A DNA stretch of 64,000 nucleotides from Whitmania pigra (taxonomy: Eukaryota; Annelida; Clitellata; Hirudinida; Haemopidae). A program made the position numbers and the translations under genes. Location: NCBI GenBank assembly GCA_021613335.1, contig JAJTWR010000113.1, positions 3,331,524 to 3,395,523 on the forward strand. The letters run 5' to 3'. Of this stretch, positions 36,527 through 55,219 are shown one piece after another. Within the stretch, counting starts at the first letter, position 1; the number at the start of each line of letters is the position of its first letter. Under the pieces are notes generated by a model that was not told the DNA's origin, did no database searches, and saw only the letters and a list, made by a program, of their open reading frames with translations.

Positions 36527-37574
36527 CAGGGGTTCCCAACCTTTTTGTGCCCACGGCTCCCTTAGAGGACAAAATGTGGTCCACGGCCCCTATCAAAAAT
36601 TTTCAAGAAAAAAGTAATGAACAATAATTTAATGTCAAAAAAGAACCATACAATGTATTTTGAAAGCAAATTTTTAATGTGAAAATTGCTCCTACTTCTT
36701 GTTCACAAGTAGATGGAATCTGGGCTTTGATTTTGACAGGGCCACTCTCATGTCATCCTTTGCATCAAGTTTGTTTTGCTATTTTGTTTTGATTGTCAGC
36801 AGGGTTGAAAATCCAGCTTCACAGAGGTAGGTTGTCACAAAAGGAATGATGGATGTCATGGCTCTTTTGGCGAGAACTGGGTATGGTATCATCATGGAGC
36901 ATCAAAAGTCAGCCAAACTCTTGATCTGAAACTCCCTCTTTAGCAACTCTTTGTGCCTCAGATCAATGATATCTTCTTTGGCCAAGTCCTAATCATCCAC
37001 ACTTTCAAAATTGACCAAAAATAGATTCCTGACCCAGGCATTATAGGGCTGCAACTCTTTCGTAATAAAGTAGTTATGAAATAATGCCATCAGAGTTCCT
37101 AGGTGAGCCAAAATGTCGCCTTTAAGAGAAGCTGGTATGGTGCCAACTGCCTCCAGACTGAGTTGCAGAGACTCTTCTAATCTTGGAAAATTGGCAAAGT
37201 TTTTATTTTCCATTCTTCTGATCCACATGGGCAGCTTCTCCAGAAATGAGCCTAGTTTCTCACCAGCATCAATAACAGTCATGTTAGAACCCTGAATCTT
37301 AGTGTAAACTTATTTCAGACAAAATATACTTTCAAGGTCACTCTGTTTCTCTCGTAAGAACATGGACACCTCAATATTAAATTTTTTGCTAAAATTGACT
37401 TTCCTGTACTTTGTCATAAACTCTGCTCCATAGTCTCTGAGGACTCTTACTTGTGCATAAATATTATTCTCGGACTTTTTAAAAAGTTAGTTTAAAAATA
37501 ATTTTGAAAATTTTTTATGCTGATTCTTGAAAAGTACTCCACGGCTCCTCTTGACCCCCTTCACGGCTCCCCTG
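36527..37574 (-). mobile_element. hAT (ZBED-like) transposase fragment nested in the LINE
   Basis: The left end CAGGGGTTCCCAACC is a typical hAT terminus and the right end closes with CCCCTG. On the minus strand, broken frames read ITVIDAGEKLGSFLEKLPMW, FANFPRLEESL and, with stops, the dimerisation motif YLCEAGFSTLLTIKTK followed by DMRVALSKSKPRF. In-frame stops show it is dead. Confidence 0.75.
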
Positions 37575-39059
37575 GGGAGAGGGGATCGTCGAGCAACTCT
37601 CAAAGATGGGAGTAAAGGGGAGACCCTTGATGTGGATCCACAACTTCCTTCAGGATAGAAGTATCTAAGTGAGGGTTGGATCGTCTCTCTCCGAACCGGT
37701 TGTCCTAGAAAATGGAACCCCACAGGTTAGCATCCTGAGCCCGCTTCTATTCATCATCATGATGAACTCGTTGCTGGAACCTACGAATGGGGTCGGGCTG
37801 TCCAGGTATACAGATGACATTGCTCTTTGGACGCCAGGGACGTCCATAGAAGCAATGACAGCAAAAATGCAGAAACAGCTCGACATTATGGCTAAGTTTC
37901 TATCTGCAAACGGTTTCAAGATCTCTGCATCTAAATCCCAAGCAGTTCTTTTTTTAGAATACCAGAATCGGACGAGGAATGAAAGCATCAGACTGAAGAT
38001 CGGAATGGAGGAAATCCCAGGAAATTTGCCTGTCTAAAACGGCCACCTTTTTGGGAATCGTTCTGGACTAAACTGGTCGGCCCACGCGGAGTCCGTCAAG
38101 ACACGGGGCTCCAAGAGACTCAACGAGATGAAAGCCATCTCGGGCAGTTCGTGGGGGCGAACAAATCTACTCTTCTCACAGTCTACAGAGCTACCATCCG
38201 CTCCGTCCTAGATTATGATTGCGAGGTAATCGACCTGGGGTGCAAGCAGATCAGAGACATCTACGACAGTCTTCAGTACAGGCACTGAAGATCTGCTGCG
38301 GTGCCATGAAGGGCACAAGTGCTGCGTCTCTGCTGGTGGAGTGCGGTGAGCTTCCCCTCGACCTTCGTCTTAAGAAGCTCATGGCACATCACGCCCTCAG
38401 GTCTTCGCTACAAATAACGAGCCTGTTCAAAATAAATATTTTATTTCAGAACCAAGGTGCCAGGCCGAAGCGAGGCTCCACTGCAGGATGAGGCTAAGAG
38501 GCGAGGAGCCCCCGCACAAAAAAGTCTGTCATTCCAGCAGACCTCCTGGGAGACATCAAAGAGAAACTTCTCAGATGCCCTCCTTCGAGACTGAGTAAAC
38601 CTCGAACCTCTCCTTCAAAGCCGACAACCCTTTGCGAATGTTGGTGGCGAGGGAGAAAATAGAGGATCTCCAGAGCAGCCTCCTCTGCTAAACGGACGCC
38701 TCCAAGACTGAGGACAACAAGGCCGGAATTGGGATTTACATCCCAATGAAGGACGCAAACATCAGCCTCAGGACGTCAAGTCACAGCTGCATTAGTTCCA
38801 TCGAACTAGCAGCCATCGAGCGGTGTTTGCTATATGTCAAGGACTCATATCGGGAGTTCTTCGACATTGTCGTCCTAAGAGACTTGCATAGTGCCCTACA
38901 GGCACTAAAGGACGGCAACAATCATGCTCCTGATATTAAATATTAAAAACGTACAGTTTCTAATTTCAGGTATCCAGGAAAGCGGCAGAAAGGTCACTCT
39001 CGTCTGGGTCCCTGCCCACGTTGGAATCGTGAAAAACAACACAATGAAATCAGCAGCCA

Positions 39060-39705
39060 ACATTCATTTATGACAGTTTTATTACCGTTTAAAAAAATAT
39101 CATTAAACCCAGTTTGAGTCAGTTCTATGTTCCCTCAACACCAAAAGTGACAATCGAATTCTTCTTGCGGAGACAAAGTACCTGAAATTGAAAGAAGTCT
39201 CTCCACACTTCCAGATGATGCTTAGAAGTCTACGAGCAAGTCGTTGTAGTTTCGGAAAGCGGTGACCCTTAGCTGCCCAAAATTTCATCAATGTCATTCA
39301 ATGGCTCTGAAGCCTCATCACGTTCTCTCATTTCACTTTTATCTTCCGTACAATCAAGCGCAAACCTGGAATCTTCCTCTGAAAATATTGTGAAGGCTTT
39401 AAGCATGTTTCGGGCATTGTCAGTAACAGCATATCCAATGTCAATGCTCTGCATTCCATACTCTAACAGTATTTTCTTAAAAGCTGCACAAATATTTTTC
39501 CCTACGTGTTTTGACCCAAAGTGTCTGTATCTGTATCAAAGTAGTGGACTTTCACTCCTATAATTGGTTCAAATGAACGGCTGATTCACAAATCTGGAGA
39601 AAAAAAGGCAAATCGAATAAAATTAAAATCACGGAGGCCAAAATCGAATACCACAATGTTCAGATCGAATCGTAACCTTGCCAAAATCGCGATTTGATAT
39701 CCATC
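39060..39705 (-). mobile_element. Second hAT fragment nested in the LINE
   Basis: Minus-strand ORFs 39454-39269 (YAVTDNARNMLKAF, acidic tail) and 39297-39103 (HRFPKLQRLARRLLSI, FVSARRIRLSLLVLREH) resemble the catalytic and dimerisation parts of hAT transposases. It separates the LINE RNase H segment from its C-terminal knuckle. The family differs from the hAT at 36.5 kb. Exact ends were not found. Confidence 0.6.
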
Positions 39706-40096
39706 ACTGGTGTGCTCTCTGAATCAACTTGTTTCTCTTGAAACGTCACCCCGATGGGAAATGTGCTACGTGCCTTCAGGAAGACGAAAATGTTCGGCAT
39801 TTCCTCATGGAATGTTCGGCCCAGTCTACCCTGAGGAGAGAAGTTCGAATGTACACGAATCTATCCGACATGATGTCCATGCTTAGCAATCCAGCAAGTG
39901 CGGACATCATTTACCGATGGATGTGTAAAAACAGAAGCGGCTTACTCTAAGCCCTTTACAATTATACTGTAATTAATTAACGCATTTTCATTATTCTAAT
40001 ACATTTCATTATTTTAAATCACTAACACTAATTAAAGTCCAAATCATCTCAGTTATGCAAAGGACTATAATCAAATAAATAAATAAATAAATAAAA

Positions 40097-40112
40097 ACGT
40101 CGTTTTTGTTTT
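40097..40112. repeat. Probable target-site duplication, right copy (large LINE)
   Basis: ACGTCGTTTTTGTTTT here versus ACGTTGTTTTGTTTT at 35764-35778: one substitution and one T-length difference. It lies four bases before the ANKRD49 start codon. Confidence 0.6.
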
Positions 40113-40115
40113 GAA

Positions 40116-41875
40116 ATGGACGACGAAGGGGGACCAGAGTCGTGTGTCGCTGACACAGAAGAACTTCAGCGAGTAATAAATGGGTTTATGGCATTACTAC
40201 CATAAGTGAAAATATTTTCTAATGCCTGTCATTTATTATTAGACCCTTTTTTCCGAAAAATGACTAGTAGAACGAGCATTAGTGAGAATTTTCGTCTTTC
40301 AGATTTAAGTTTTTGAGAAGAACATATCTGAGCTTTGTACAGAAGGACTTAGTAAACAAGGGAAAGCAAAATATAAACTTTTTAATTAAAACTTTATAGG
40401 CAATTGAGACATTGCTTGCGTTTGTTCTGCTAAAGGACAGTCATTGTGGCAGTAAGAACTGGTCATATTAGACACACAATTTAAATGGCTCATCACTTGT
40501 TATGATGTGTATAGTATTAGCTATTTTAAAATTTGTCTTAATGTTTTTTGTGTTTTTGGCATTGCTTTGACACACAATTTTCAATTTAGATTTTGTTTGA
40601 GGAAAGGCAGAGAAATCCAAGTCAGTTTGTTAGCCATTGGGAATTAGATGAAAATGATATTGATGAAGCTACTGAAGAAGATAAAAAAGGTTCTGATAAT
40701 CTAAGAAATTTAAATCTTAATTTTGTTCTGTTCTAATGATTTTAGTTGCTCCAGCTTTGAAGTGATTCTCATTTGTTTATTTAGATTTTACAAATTTGGT
40801 AAATGGGTAATCAAAATTACCCCAGAAAGAACTATATGCTTAGGATATTTTTATGGCATAATTTGTCAATGTTTAAAGCTAGTATGGCAAACTGTGGCTA
40901 TCAAGGTTTTACTTTGTATGTTGGTGCACTTAATGGATACATTTTAGTGGGATAAGTTCTTGAATTTAGAGGTTAATAGTAAACTATGTCAGCTGTGAAA
41001 TAGACTCAAAACAGCTCACAAACATGGGAAAATCAAGGCAAGAATAATTTTTTGCAGGTCTTGCTTTTTTTCAGGAAGTAATTTTGGTATGAGAGAAAAT
41101 AACGATTTTGGTGAACAAACTAAAATCATATGAGTGTGTATTAGTTTTACTTTCAATTACTATTATGTTTTACCAGACAACCTTGCATGTAAAACTTGTG
41201 ATTTACTAAATAGTAACTTATTTATCCACCAAACTTATGGATTGTAATTGTGACAAGATATTATGGCATGATTTCATGATTATGTTGTTTTTTCATTTTA
41301 GGAGATCCAATAAAGAAATTTTTATGGGCTGCTGAAATTGGAAATTTGAAGCTGCTTAATGAAATGATTCAAGAAGACTATCAATTAATACATGCTCATG
41401 ATGCAGATGGGTATACTGCTCTCCACAGAGCTGTCTATGAAGGAAAAAAAGATGCAGCTGAGGTGTGCCAATACTTACAGTCTTGTTACGTTATCCTTAT
41501 TTCCAATTATGTTTCATTAGCATATGTATTTTTAAGCTTTTGCTGGCCAAAGGTGCCAATGTGAATGCAGTAACAAATGATGGATGGACAGCCCTACACA
41601 GCTCCTGCTTCTGGGGTCAAATTGAAATCACAGATTTGCTGCTTCGATGGAAATCTTGTGATGTCAATGCTAAAACCACTGGGCTTCAAACACCTTTACA
41701 CCTAGCAGCCCAAAATTCTAACAGTTTACCTTTGTTTCAACTGCTACTCATGCATCCTAATATAAATCCTTCTGGGGCAAATCAAATTGGAGAAAGGGCT
41801 GCGGACATAGCAGCTAGAAACATAAAATATTATGATTTGTTCATTATCTCTGATGATAGCATTAATATTTTTTAA
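40116..41875 (+). CDS. ANKRD49: Ankyrin repeat domain protein, ANKRD49-like
   Basis: Small ankyrin protein. Four exons join in frame to 218 residues: 40116-40172 (MDDEGGPESCVADTEELQR), 40590-40689 (acidic, DENDIDEATEEDK), 41302-41462 (LLWAAE-type FLWAAEIGNL, then DADGYTALHRAVYEG), 41537-41875 (LLAKGANVNAVTNDGWTALH, GLQTPLHLAAQN). The C-terminal block ERAADIAARNIKYYDLFII matches the ANKRD49 end, which distinguishes it from generic ankyrin proteins. Length is close to human ANKRD49 (239). A LINE and its target duplication sit directly upstream of the ATG, so the 5' UTR or promoter has been altered. Confidence 0.82.
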
Positions 41876-42640
41876 GCACTTTGAAACTTTTTTTAAAAAT
41901 GACTTATTGAAATTTCATAATTTTTCAGGTTTTGTTAAAACAGTTAAGAATCTCGAACTTATTCTAAATTGCAGCAATAATTAACTGACACATTTCTCAA
42001 ATTTCAGTTTGTAACATTATCGAGGAATGGGTTGCATCTATTAATCAAATGGTTTCCCTGTTGGTTAATTCCCTAATTAAATCAAGTACATCTCATTGAT
42101 CATTATATGATTATCGATGAGGAACTTCCAGCGACTTTTGCGCATCCATACCATATGATACAAAGTGAGCATAATACGTTTTTGGGTGTCAATCAGTGGA
42201 TATCTACGCGGCTTCATTCCCTCAAAGTTATCAACCACTTCCGAAAGATTGACATCTTCGGTAAGACACGAAAGAGCTAAAAGGTCTCATAGTCGTTCAT
42301 CGCCAAAGGAACTTCTTAAGAGTTGAAAGCATCTGCTCATTTGAAGCTGTCAAAACAATGTTACCCATTTTTGATAGGTCTTCGAATGCATTAGGTAATA
42401 CTGAGAAGATGGCATGGAATACGTTGATGTTATTAGGCCTATTCGATCGACAGTCTGTCAATGCTTTGGTCATTGAGACTTGTGACCCAAGAGTGGGTAT
42501 TGATTCCTGCAATCTGGTCATAGTGCGAATAAGTTTCGCGTTAAAAGTGTTTCGTCATAACATGGGTTAACAACTGAGGTGGCTCTTAATATATCAATAT
42601 TTTCGATAAATCTCTTGTCGAATTCATTCATACTCCTTTA
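41876..42640. other. 3' flank of ANKRD49, no clear gene
   Basis: No supported coding sequence. A 74-residue minus-strand open frame at 42521-42297 has no recognisable domain and may belong to the 5' part of the adjoining hAT element. Confidence 0.4.
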
Positions 42641-44640
42641 GGATGTTGCAAAGAAGATGTCTAACAATTTTAACAGACATGGACACTCTAGTTGCTCTTC
42701 TGATGAAAACAAAACGTATGTATCCGGCTTGGAATAACAAGAAATAATACTTGAAAGTTTTTCTTATTAACAGCTAAACTCAGGCCCCACGAGAGAAGTG
42801 TGTAGCCGGTTCGCCGCTGATTATTGTAGGGAAGTACTCTGCGATGATTTAAAGAATAAAAAGTTTGTACTGCTATTTGATGAAACCTTGAACCAAAAGC
42901 TTCAGCAAAAGCAGATGGACGTTTACGTTAGATATTGGTCTAAGCAGGACAAAGTTGAAACAAGATTTTTTGCATCAATTTTTCTGGGTCATGCAAATGC
43001 TGAAATTCTTCAAAACAGTCTGGAAGAAATCATTCATAAACTAAGCCAGAAGAACATTTTCTAACTAGGTATGGATGGACCCAATGTCAACTGGAAAACA
43101 TTTAAACTTATTTCAGAGTCCATTAGCAATAATACTGGTAACATGCTGCTTAATGTGGGGTCATGTGGTCTTCATACAATCCATAACGCTTACAAGGCTG
43201 GATTAAAAGCTACAGAATGGGACGTTGTGAAATTTATGGCCCTCAGATACCGATTATTCAAGGACAGTCCCGCGAGACGAGATGACTTCATCAATTCTTC
43301 CGGTAAATCTGTTTTTCCCATGAAATTTGTACAGCATAGATGGCTGGAAAATGTTGCAGTAATGCAACACTGTCTATCCATCTTAAATGACTTGGAAACA
43401 TTTCATGGGGAAACTAAGGAAAACAAATACCCAGACCCTAAGACGAAATCGAGTGAAGTTGTTTTTGGAATGCTGAAGAAGAAATTTATGCTAAAGATAC
43501 AACTTAATTTTTGTATTTTTGTGGCATTAAAAATTCAGCCATTTCTCACAGTTTACTAAGGAGATGAGCCTTTGTTGCCGGTTTTGGCAAGTGACCTCTT
43601 CAGCACACTGAAAGATTTATCTGGATGTATTTTGAAGATGGAAGCTCTAGAGAAATTGAAATCAGTTCCAGATTTTTTGAAATTTGATTTCGACGATAAC
43701 GCTTCCCGTAAAACAACTGATCTAGGATTTACCGCTGAGAAAATTCTGAGAGAGACGGTGGTTAGAAAAGATCTAGGAAAAAGAACAATTTTGGATCTCA
43801 GGATAGATGCTGCTAACTGCATAGTACAGATTTTGAAGAAATTGCAAAATAAAAGTCCCTTAGAATTTCCATTGGCTAGGAATTTGGTTTGCCTTGACCC
43901 TAAGGCAATTGCTTCAAATGTGGAAGTATCCTTGAAAAAATTTAGGTTTGTTTTAAATGTATTAGTTGATGCAGCAATCATCAAAGAAGCAGACTGCGAT
44001 AGATACCTGAAAGAATATTCAAAATTTGCAAATTCCGAAAGAACAATTCTTAACTTATATAAAAGAGAGCAAAGACTTGATATTTTCTTCAGGGAGCACA
44101 TGGGCAGTTGCAATGACTATGCATTGGTATGGAGGGATGTAGTTACAGTTTTGCTAACTTTGAGTCATGGTCAGGCATCTGTTGAAAGAGGTTTCTCCAT
44201 AAATAAAAGTATGATTTGTGAGAATCAAAAAGAGAAAAACTTGAATGCAAGGAGGATGATTAAAGACCATGTTAACAGTGTTGGAGGTATAGGCAATTGT
44301 AGGATAGATAAATGTGTCGTGAGCCATTTTAAAGCATCAAGACAAAGATATAAATTTTATTTGGATACCTTGCATGAGGAAGAGCGACAGGCAACTGTAA
44401 TCTCAAAACGTAAAGCAGATGAAGAGGACTCGATCATGCTGAGGAAGAAGCTAAAGATTCTAAAACATGACAGGGATATGTTGGACAGAGAATTTCGAAT
44501 ATTAATGGACGAAAGTGTAAGAACCAGGAACCTGGATCTTTTGGTCCAGGCAAACAGCCTGAGGAAAGATAGCGAGGCAAAAGCGAAAGAAATTGAAACT
44601 TTAGAGAAAGACTTGGAAAAATTGATTTTTATTTAAATAA
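42640..44640 (+). pseudogene. hAT transposase A, copy 1 (broken)
   Basis: Open pieces 42798-43064, 43071-43559 and 43572-44636 read through as one hAT transposase: KNKKFVLLFDETLNQKLQQK, MDGPNVNWK, CGLHTIHNAYK, KFVQHRWLENVAV, and the C-terminal dimerisation region LSHGQASVERGFSINKSM with NARRMIKDHV, then a charged coiled tail. A stop (after KNIF, 43062) and a frame change near 43556 show it is inactive. The 3' part is repeated with very high identity at 53823-55057. Confidence 0.8.
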
Positions 44641-44779
44641 ATCGATATTATGAACTTTCACGTGTTACTGTCTTGTGTTATATGTCTAATTTATACAAAA
44701 ATGAATAATTAAATTCTAAATATCGTTTTTTTTATTATTGTTGATCCTAAAAAAATGGAGTAAAAAGTCCTAAATTTTG

Positions 44780-45140
44780 GTTTTCGAGTTCCTGTATGAA
44801 CCATGAAGACTGTTGGCTGTGGATTTATTGCCTTGAGAAAAGAAAAGATATTCAAAATGGTTGGGCTGCTCCAGGCCTCAAAATTCCAACAACAAGCAGG
44901 GCCATGAAAAAGATGTTTCTTTTACAAACAAAATCAAGATGAACTTCAAGCAAGAATTTGCTGCGCAAATTAACAACAAAGACAGATTTTCTACTTCCTT
45001 AGATGAGTGGACGTCTATTAAAAACCAAAGATACCTGGGCCTGAATTTGCACCTGAATGATGCCACAGTACAGTTATTTGGCATGAAGAGAATCAAGGTA
45101 TCAGTGGCAGCAGAGAATTGTCTTAATCTTGTGAAGAAAA
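44780..45140 (+). pseudogene. hAT transposase B, copy 1, 5' fragment
   Basis: Encodes NNKDRFSTSLDEWTSIKNQR and YLGLNLHL, typical of the N-terminal catalytic half of a different hAT family (ZBED-like). It stops after AAENCLNLVKKK, then joins unrelated sequence ending in an AAT array. The longer copy is at 55220-56964. Confidence 0.7.
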
Positions 45141-45225
45141 AAATTGTTTTCTTCAACGTCATCTATTGGACCGCCTACATCCTCCACTCGTCTGGTGAAC
45201 CCGAGGAATGAAGATTGCCTTTTTA

Positions 45226-45230
45226 ACTTA

Positions 45231-45261
<31 letters not shown>

Positions 45262-45367
45262 TAATAATAATAATAATAATAACAACAACAATAATAATAA
45301 TAATAATATAATAATAACAATAATAATATATTAATAATAATAATAATAATAATAATAGTAATAATAA
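45226..45367. repeat. (AAT)n microsatellite
   Basis: Imperfect AAT/AAC trinucleotide array about 140 bp long following a short segment (ending TTTTTAACTTAA) that looks like a retroelement 3' end, so the array may be its tail. Confidence 0.85.
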
Positions 45368-46666
45368 CTTCAAGAAATTAATTATTAACAGCTTGTTTAA
45401 GTTGAAATAAAATGTTTCTTTTCGTGTTACAAAACAGTGATGATGTTTTTAAACAAAAGTTAAAACGAATTTAATTACTTATTATTTTCATAAACTTGTT
45501 TAGAGAATATTTAAGATAATTTTAAGACTTCTTATAAGCACAGGTTTCATTCAGGTTTCGATCCAAAAGATTTAAAGAATCGAATGATTTAATCATTAGG
45601 CTTAATTAAGGCTCAAGACGATGACCTAATCAAGGCCGACGACAACTAATCATTGTCTCAGATATTTTCATGGTATACATTTTCAAAATATTCACAAAGT
45701 CCTCGATCCATCTTCCGAAATTTCCATCCTGTTTTTGCGCTGAATATTTCGCCTCTTAATCTTGAAAAATAACATCACAAAACTGCCATAAATCCAGAAT
45801 TTCGAATGGACTCTCTTAGTATTCATGAGGCTTCGCTCCATCAAGAATGACGTGCGAAGTGCAACGTTTCTTCGGAAAGGCAAAACGGTTAAGCGTCAAT
45901 GATTAATGTCTTGGAAGCAGAAAATGCACAAAATTACCTTGAAAAATAAAATCTCTTCTGCTTTATTGCTTCAGATAAGCAGTCCATTCACTTGCTCAAC
46001 GCTGGTCATTCTTATTCTTATTCTTACCCTCGTGTAGGGAAAGAAAAGAGATTTTTGATTTCAGCATTTCATGTAAATAAAGCCTTCTATTGGGTGAGCG
46101 GCAGCCTGGAAATCCTCTGCAGATGAAATGGACACAAAAACATCCCAAAAACATCACGTAATTTCTGAAAATTCCTGCTTAAGGAGAAGGAAGGGTGCGA
46201 CGCTTAAAATTTTTTTAATGAATTTTATGACATCCATTACCAGTTTTATGCGGGCAACAATTTTTACGTAATTATGATTAAAGCTCGAGAGATTTAAACT
46301 GTGAATATTCGAATAATGCAGAAAATTTAATCGCAAAATGACAAACTGCTCAAATTTATCTGCTTAATGTGTATCGTTAGTTTGAAAGAAATTTACGTAA
46401 CGTCGTAAATAAAATTTCTAGCTTAATTTACCATTGCGAAATTATTATAACTTCTTGCATCGTAATGAGCCTTAATGAATATTAATGAAGCGTTATTTAT
46501 AAATTATTTGGACCTTTCATCTGATTGGAGGAAGCGAACAGAGACAGGGATGGATGCATTTTCCCGGGGCCATGAGAGATTTATCAGTCATCGAGAGGGC
46601 TGCATAATATCGCCCACATGAGTCTCTCCATGTTGAACTTCTTTGCTGGAAACAAATTTTTGAAAC
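45368..46666. other. Upstream region of PLXDC gene, no gene seen
   Basis: About 1.3 kb without recognisable coding sequence. It should contain the promoter and 5' UTR of the PLXDC gene. Confidence 0.45.
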
Positions 46667-52742
<6,076 letters not shown>

Positions 52743-53411
52743 AACTCAATCGATTTCAAAACACTCGCGTCTTTCATGCACGTAATCGAATCGAACTGTT
52801 GAATTTTGACGTGCCGTTCAAAATTATTTATCTCGCACCAAAGCAGGATTAATATTAGCACATGAATTTAAAGATCGAGATTATGGGAGACGTATTTTTT
52901 TCTGAAATGGCTGAAAATCGCCATACAAGAGATTAAATGTTAAAGCTTAAATGATCTCGAAAGACTGAAAATGGCATCAGGCTTTTCTAACCATTACCTT
53001 GCCAGCCAAACTTTGCAGTAAGCTATAAAGCCAAATTTCAAATTATAACTTTTTGAAGTATTTGCAACCATACTTAAATTGATTTAACCACGAATCTATA
53101 AGCAACCATTCTAGGACCTATCAGCAACCAAATCAAAGTTTTGTTTAGCGTTTCATCTTATTTACATTCATGTTTCATTATCCAAACTGAATTTAATACA
53201 AAAATAACTTTTGCAAACCTTAAATCTAAACGCCACTTACAACAAATTCATTCAAGCAAAAAAGAAGAATTACATTTTAAAATTATATTCTAAATAAGAT
53301 ATAATCTTTGTAATCATAAAGGTGTGCTTGCTCTCCTTAAGTAGGACACCTAAAGGTGGAAAATAAGCATTAAAAAAATAAAATCACAGAATTAATTAAA
53401 ATGTTTCCTAC
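52743..53411. other. 3' flank of PLXDC, no gene seen
   Basis: AT-rich 3' region, presumably PLXDC 3' UTR and terminator. No additional feature is recognised. Confidence 0.5.
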
Positions 53412-53745
53412 CCCAAAACCATCAAAACCCTCATCTCCTGACAAGATATGATTATTTTGTATCATTTCAACAAAAGTGGAACTTTGCCACGTTGGAATTT
53501 CAATGTTTTCCACTGAACAGTCTTTCAGCCATTCTTTGCCCAATCTATCAAGAGAACATAACAAAATAATAATTGGCCTGAAAAGTTGAATTAAAGCATG
53601 TTAAGATTCCCTACTTGTCATCTTCAGCTGTTGTACAATGTTTGGCAAGAAACTTTGCAACATTTATCACTTCCAAGTGATTTTCTTCTTGAAGTTCAGC
53701 ACAAGTGAGAGAATAAATTACATCATCTGTTGACAGGAGCGTCAT
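53412..53745 (-). pseudogene. Two orphan exons of an unrecognised gene
   Basis: Minus-strand exons 53745-53615 (MTLLSTDDVIYSLTCAELQE...) and 53544-53412 (LGKEWLKDCSVENIEIPTWQ...) have proper acceptors (TTGCAG, TTGATAG), donors (GTAGGG, GTAGGA) and join in frame to about 88 residues. I do not recognise the family. No downstream exon was found before the convergent PLXDC gene, and the hAT-A copy 2 begins 78 bp upstream, so this is probably the remains of a gene cut by that element. Confidence 0.4.
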
Positions 53746-53822
53746 CTGCAAATACAAGCATTAAAAGATCAGCAGGCAATCATTCATAGGTTGTAACATG
53801 CAATCCGGGTAACCCACCAAGA

Positions 53823-55057
53823 CCAACGCTGTCTATCCATCTTAAATGACTTGGAAAAATTTCATGGGGAAACTAAGGAAAACAAATACCCAGACCCTAA
53901 GACGAAATCGAGTGAAGTTGTTTTTGGAATGCTGAAGAAGAAATTTATGCTAAAGATACAACTTAATTTTTGTATTTTTGTGGCATTAAAAATTCAGCCA
54001 TTTCTCACAGTTTACTAAGGAGATGAGCCTTTGTTGCCGTTTTGGCAAGTGACCTCTTCAGCACACTGAAAGATTTATCTGGATGTATTTTGAAGATGGA
54101 AGCTCTAGAGAAATTGAAATCAGTTCCAGATTTTTTGAAATTTGATTTCGACGATAACGCTTCCCGTAAAACAACTGATCTAGGATTTACCGCTGAGAAA
54201 ATTCTGAGAGAGACGGTGGTTAGAAAAGATCTAGGAGAAAGAACAATTTTGGGTCTCAGGATAGATGCTGCTAACTGCATAGTACAGATTTTGAAGAAAT
54301 TGCAAAATAAAAGTCCCTTAGAATTTCCATTGGCTAGGGTTTGGTTTGCCTTGACCCTAAGGCAATTGCTTCAAATGTGGAAGTATCCTTGAAAAAATTT
54401 AGGTTTGTTTTAAATGTATTAGTTGATGCAGCAATCATCCAAGAAGCAGACTGCGATAGATACCTGAAAGAATATTCAAAATTTGCAAATTCCGAAAGAA
54501 CAATTCTTAACTTATATAAAAGAGAGCAAAGACTTGATATTTTCTTCAGGGAGCACATGGGCAGTTGCGATGACTATGCATTGGTATGGAGGGATGTAGT
54601 TACAGTTTTGCTAACTTTGAGTCATGGTCAGGCATCTGTTGAAAGAGGTTTCTCCATAAATAAAAGTATGATTTGTGAGAATCAAAAAGAGAAAAACTTG
54701 AATGCAAGGAGGATGATTAAAGACCATGTTAACAGTGTTGGAGGGATAGGCAATTTTAGGATAGATAAATGTGTCATGAGCCATTTTAAAGCATCAAGAC
54801 AAAGATATAAATTTTATTTGGATACCTTGCATGAGGAAGAGCGACAGGCAGCTGTAATCTTAAAACGTAAAGCAGATGAAGAGGACTCGATCATGCTGAG
54901 GAAGAAGCTAAAGATTCTAAAACATGACAGGGATATGTTGGACAGAGAATTTCGAATATTAATGGTCCAGGCAAACGCCTGAGGAAAGATAGCGAGGCAA
55001 AAGCGAAAGAAATTGAAACTTTAGAGAAAGACTTGGAAAAATTGATTTTTATTTAAA
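53823..55057 (+). pseudogene. hAT transposase A, copy 2 (truncated, broken)
   Basis: Near-identical to 43367-44636 but starts in mid-ORF (CTGTCTATCCATCTTAAATG). It has a one-base deletion near 54040, another frame break near 54337 and loss of about 38 bp near 54965. The dimerisation motif LSHGQASVERGFSINKSM is intact. Confidence 0.8.
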
Positions 55058-55219
55058 TAAATCGATATTATGAACTTTCACGTGTTACTGTCTTGTGTTA
55101 TATGTCTAATTTATACAAAAATGAATAATTAAATTCTAAATATCGTTTTTTTTTTTATTATTGTTGGTCCTAAAAAATGGAGTAAAAGGTCCTAAAAAGT
55201 CCTAAAAAAGTCCTAAATT

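Larger units (their letters stand above)
35779..40096 (+). mobile_element. Decayed non-LTR retrotransposon (Jockey/I-like) with RT and RNase H, interrupted by two hAT fragments
   Basis: A 5'-truncated LINE. The first ORF piece at about 35815-36150 contains GSDHLIIQ, the end of the endonuclease domain. 37582-38037 encodes reverse transcriptase with NGTPQVSILSPLLF and YTDDIALW (usual YADD; here Ala to Thr). 38700-39050 encodes an RNase H-like segment ending VWVPAHVGIV. 39729-39950 is the C-terminal knuckle HPDGKCATCLQEDENVRHFL. The 3' end carries a (TAAA)n tail. Frames are broken and the fingers part of the RT is missing around the hAT at 36527-37574. Flanking near-repeats (35764-35778 and 40097-40112) look like its target-site duplication. 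Confidence 0.85.
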
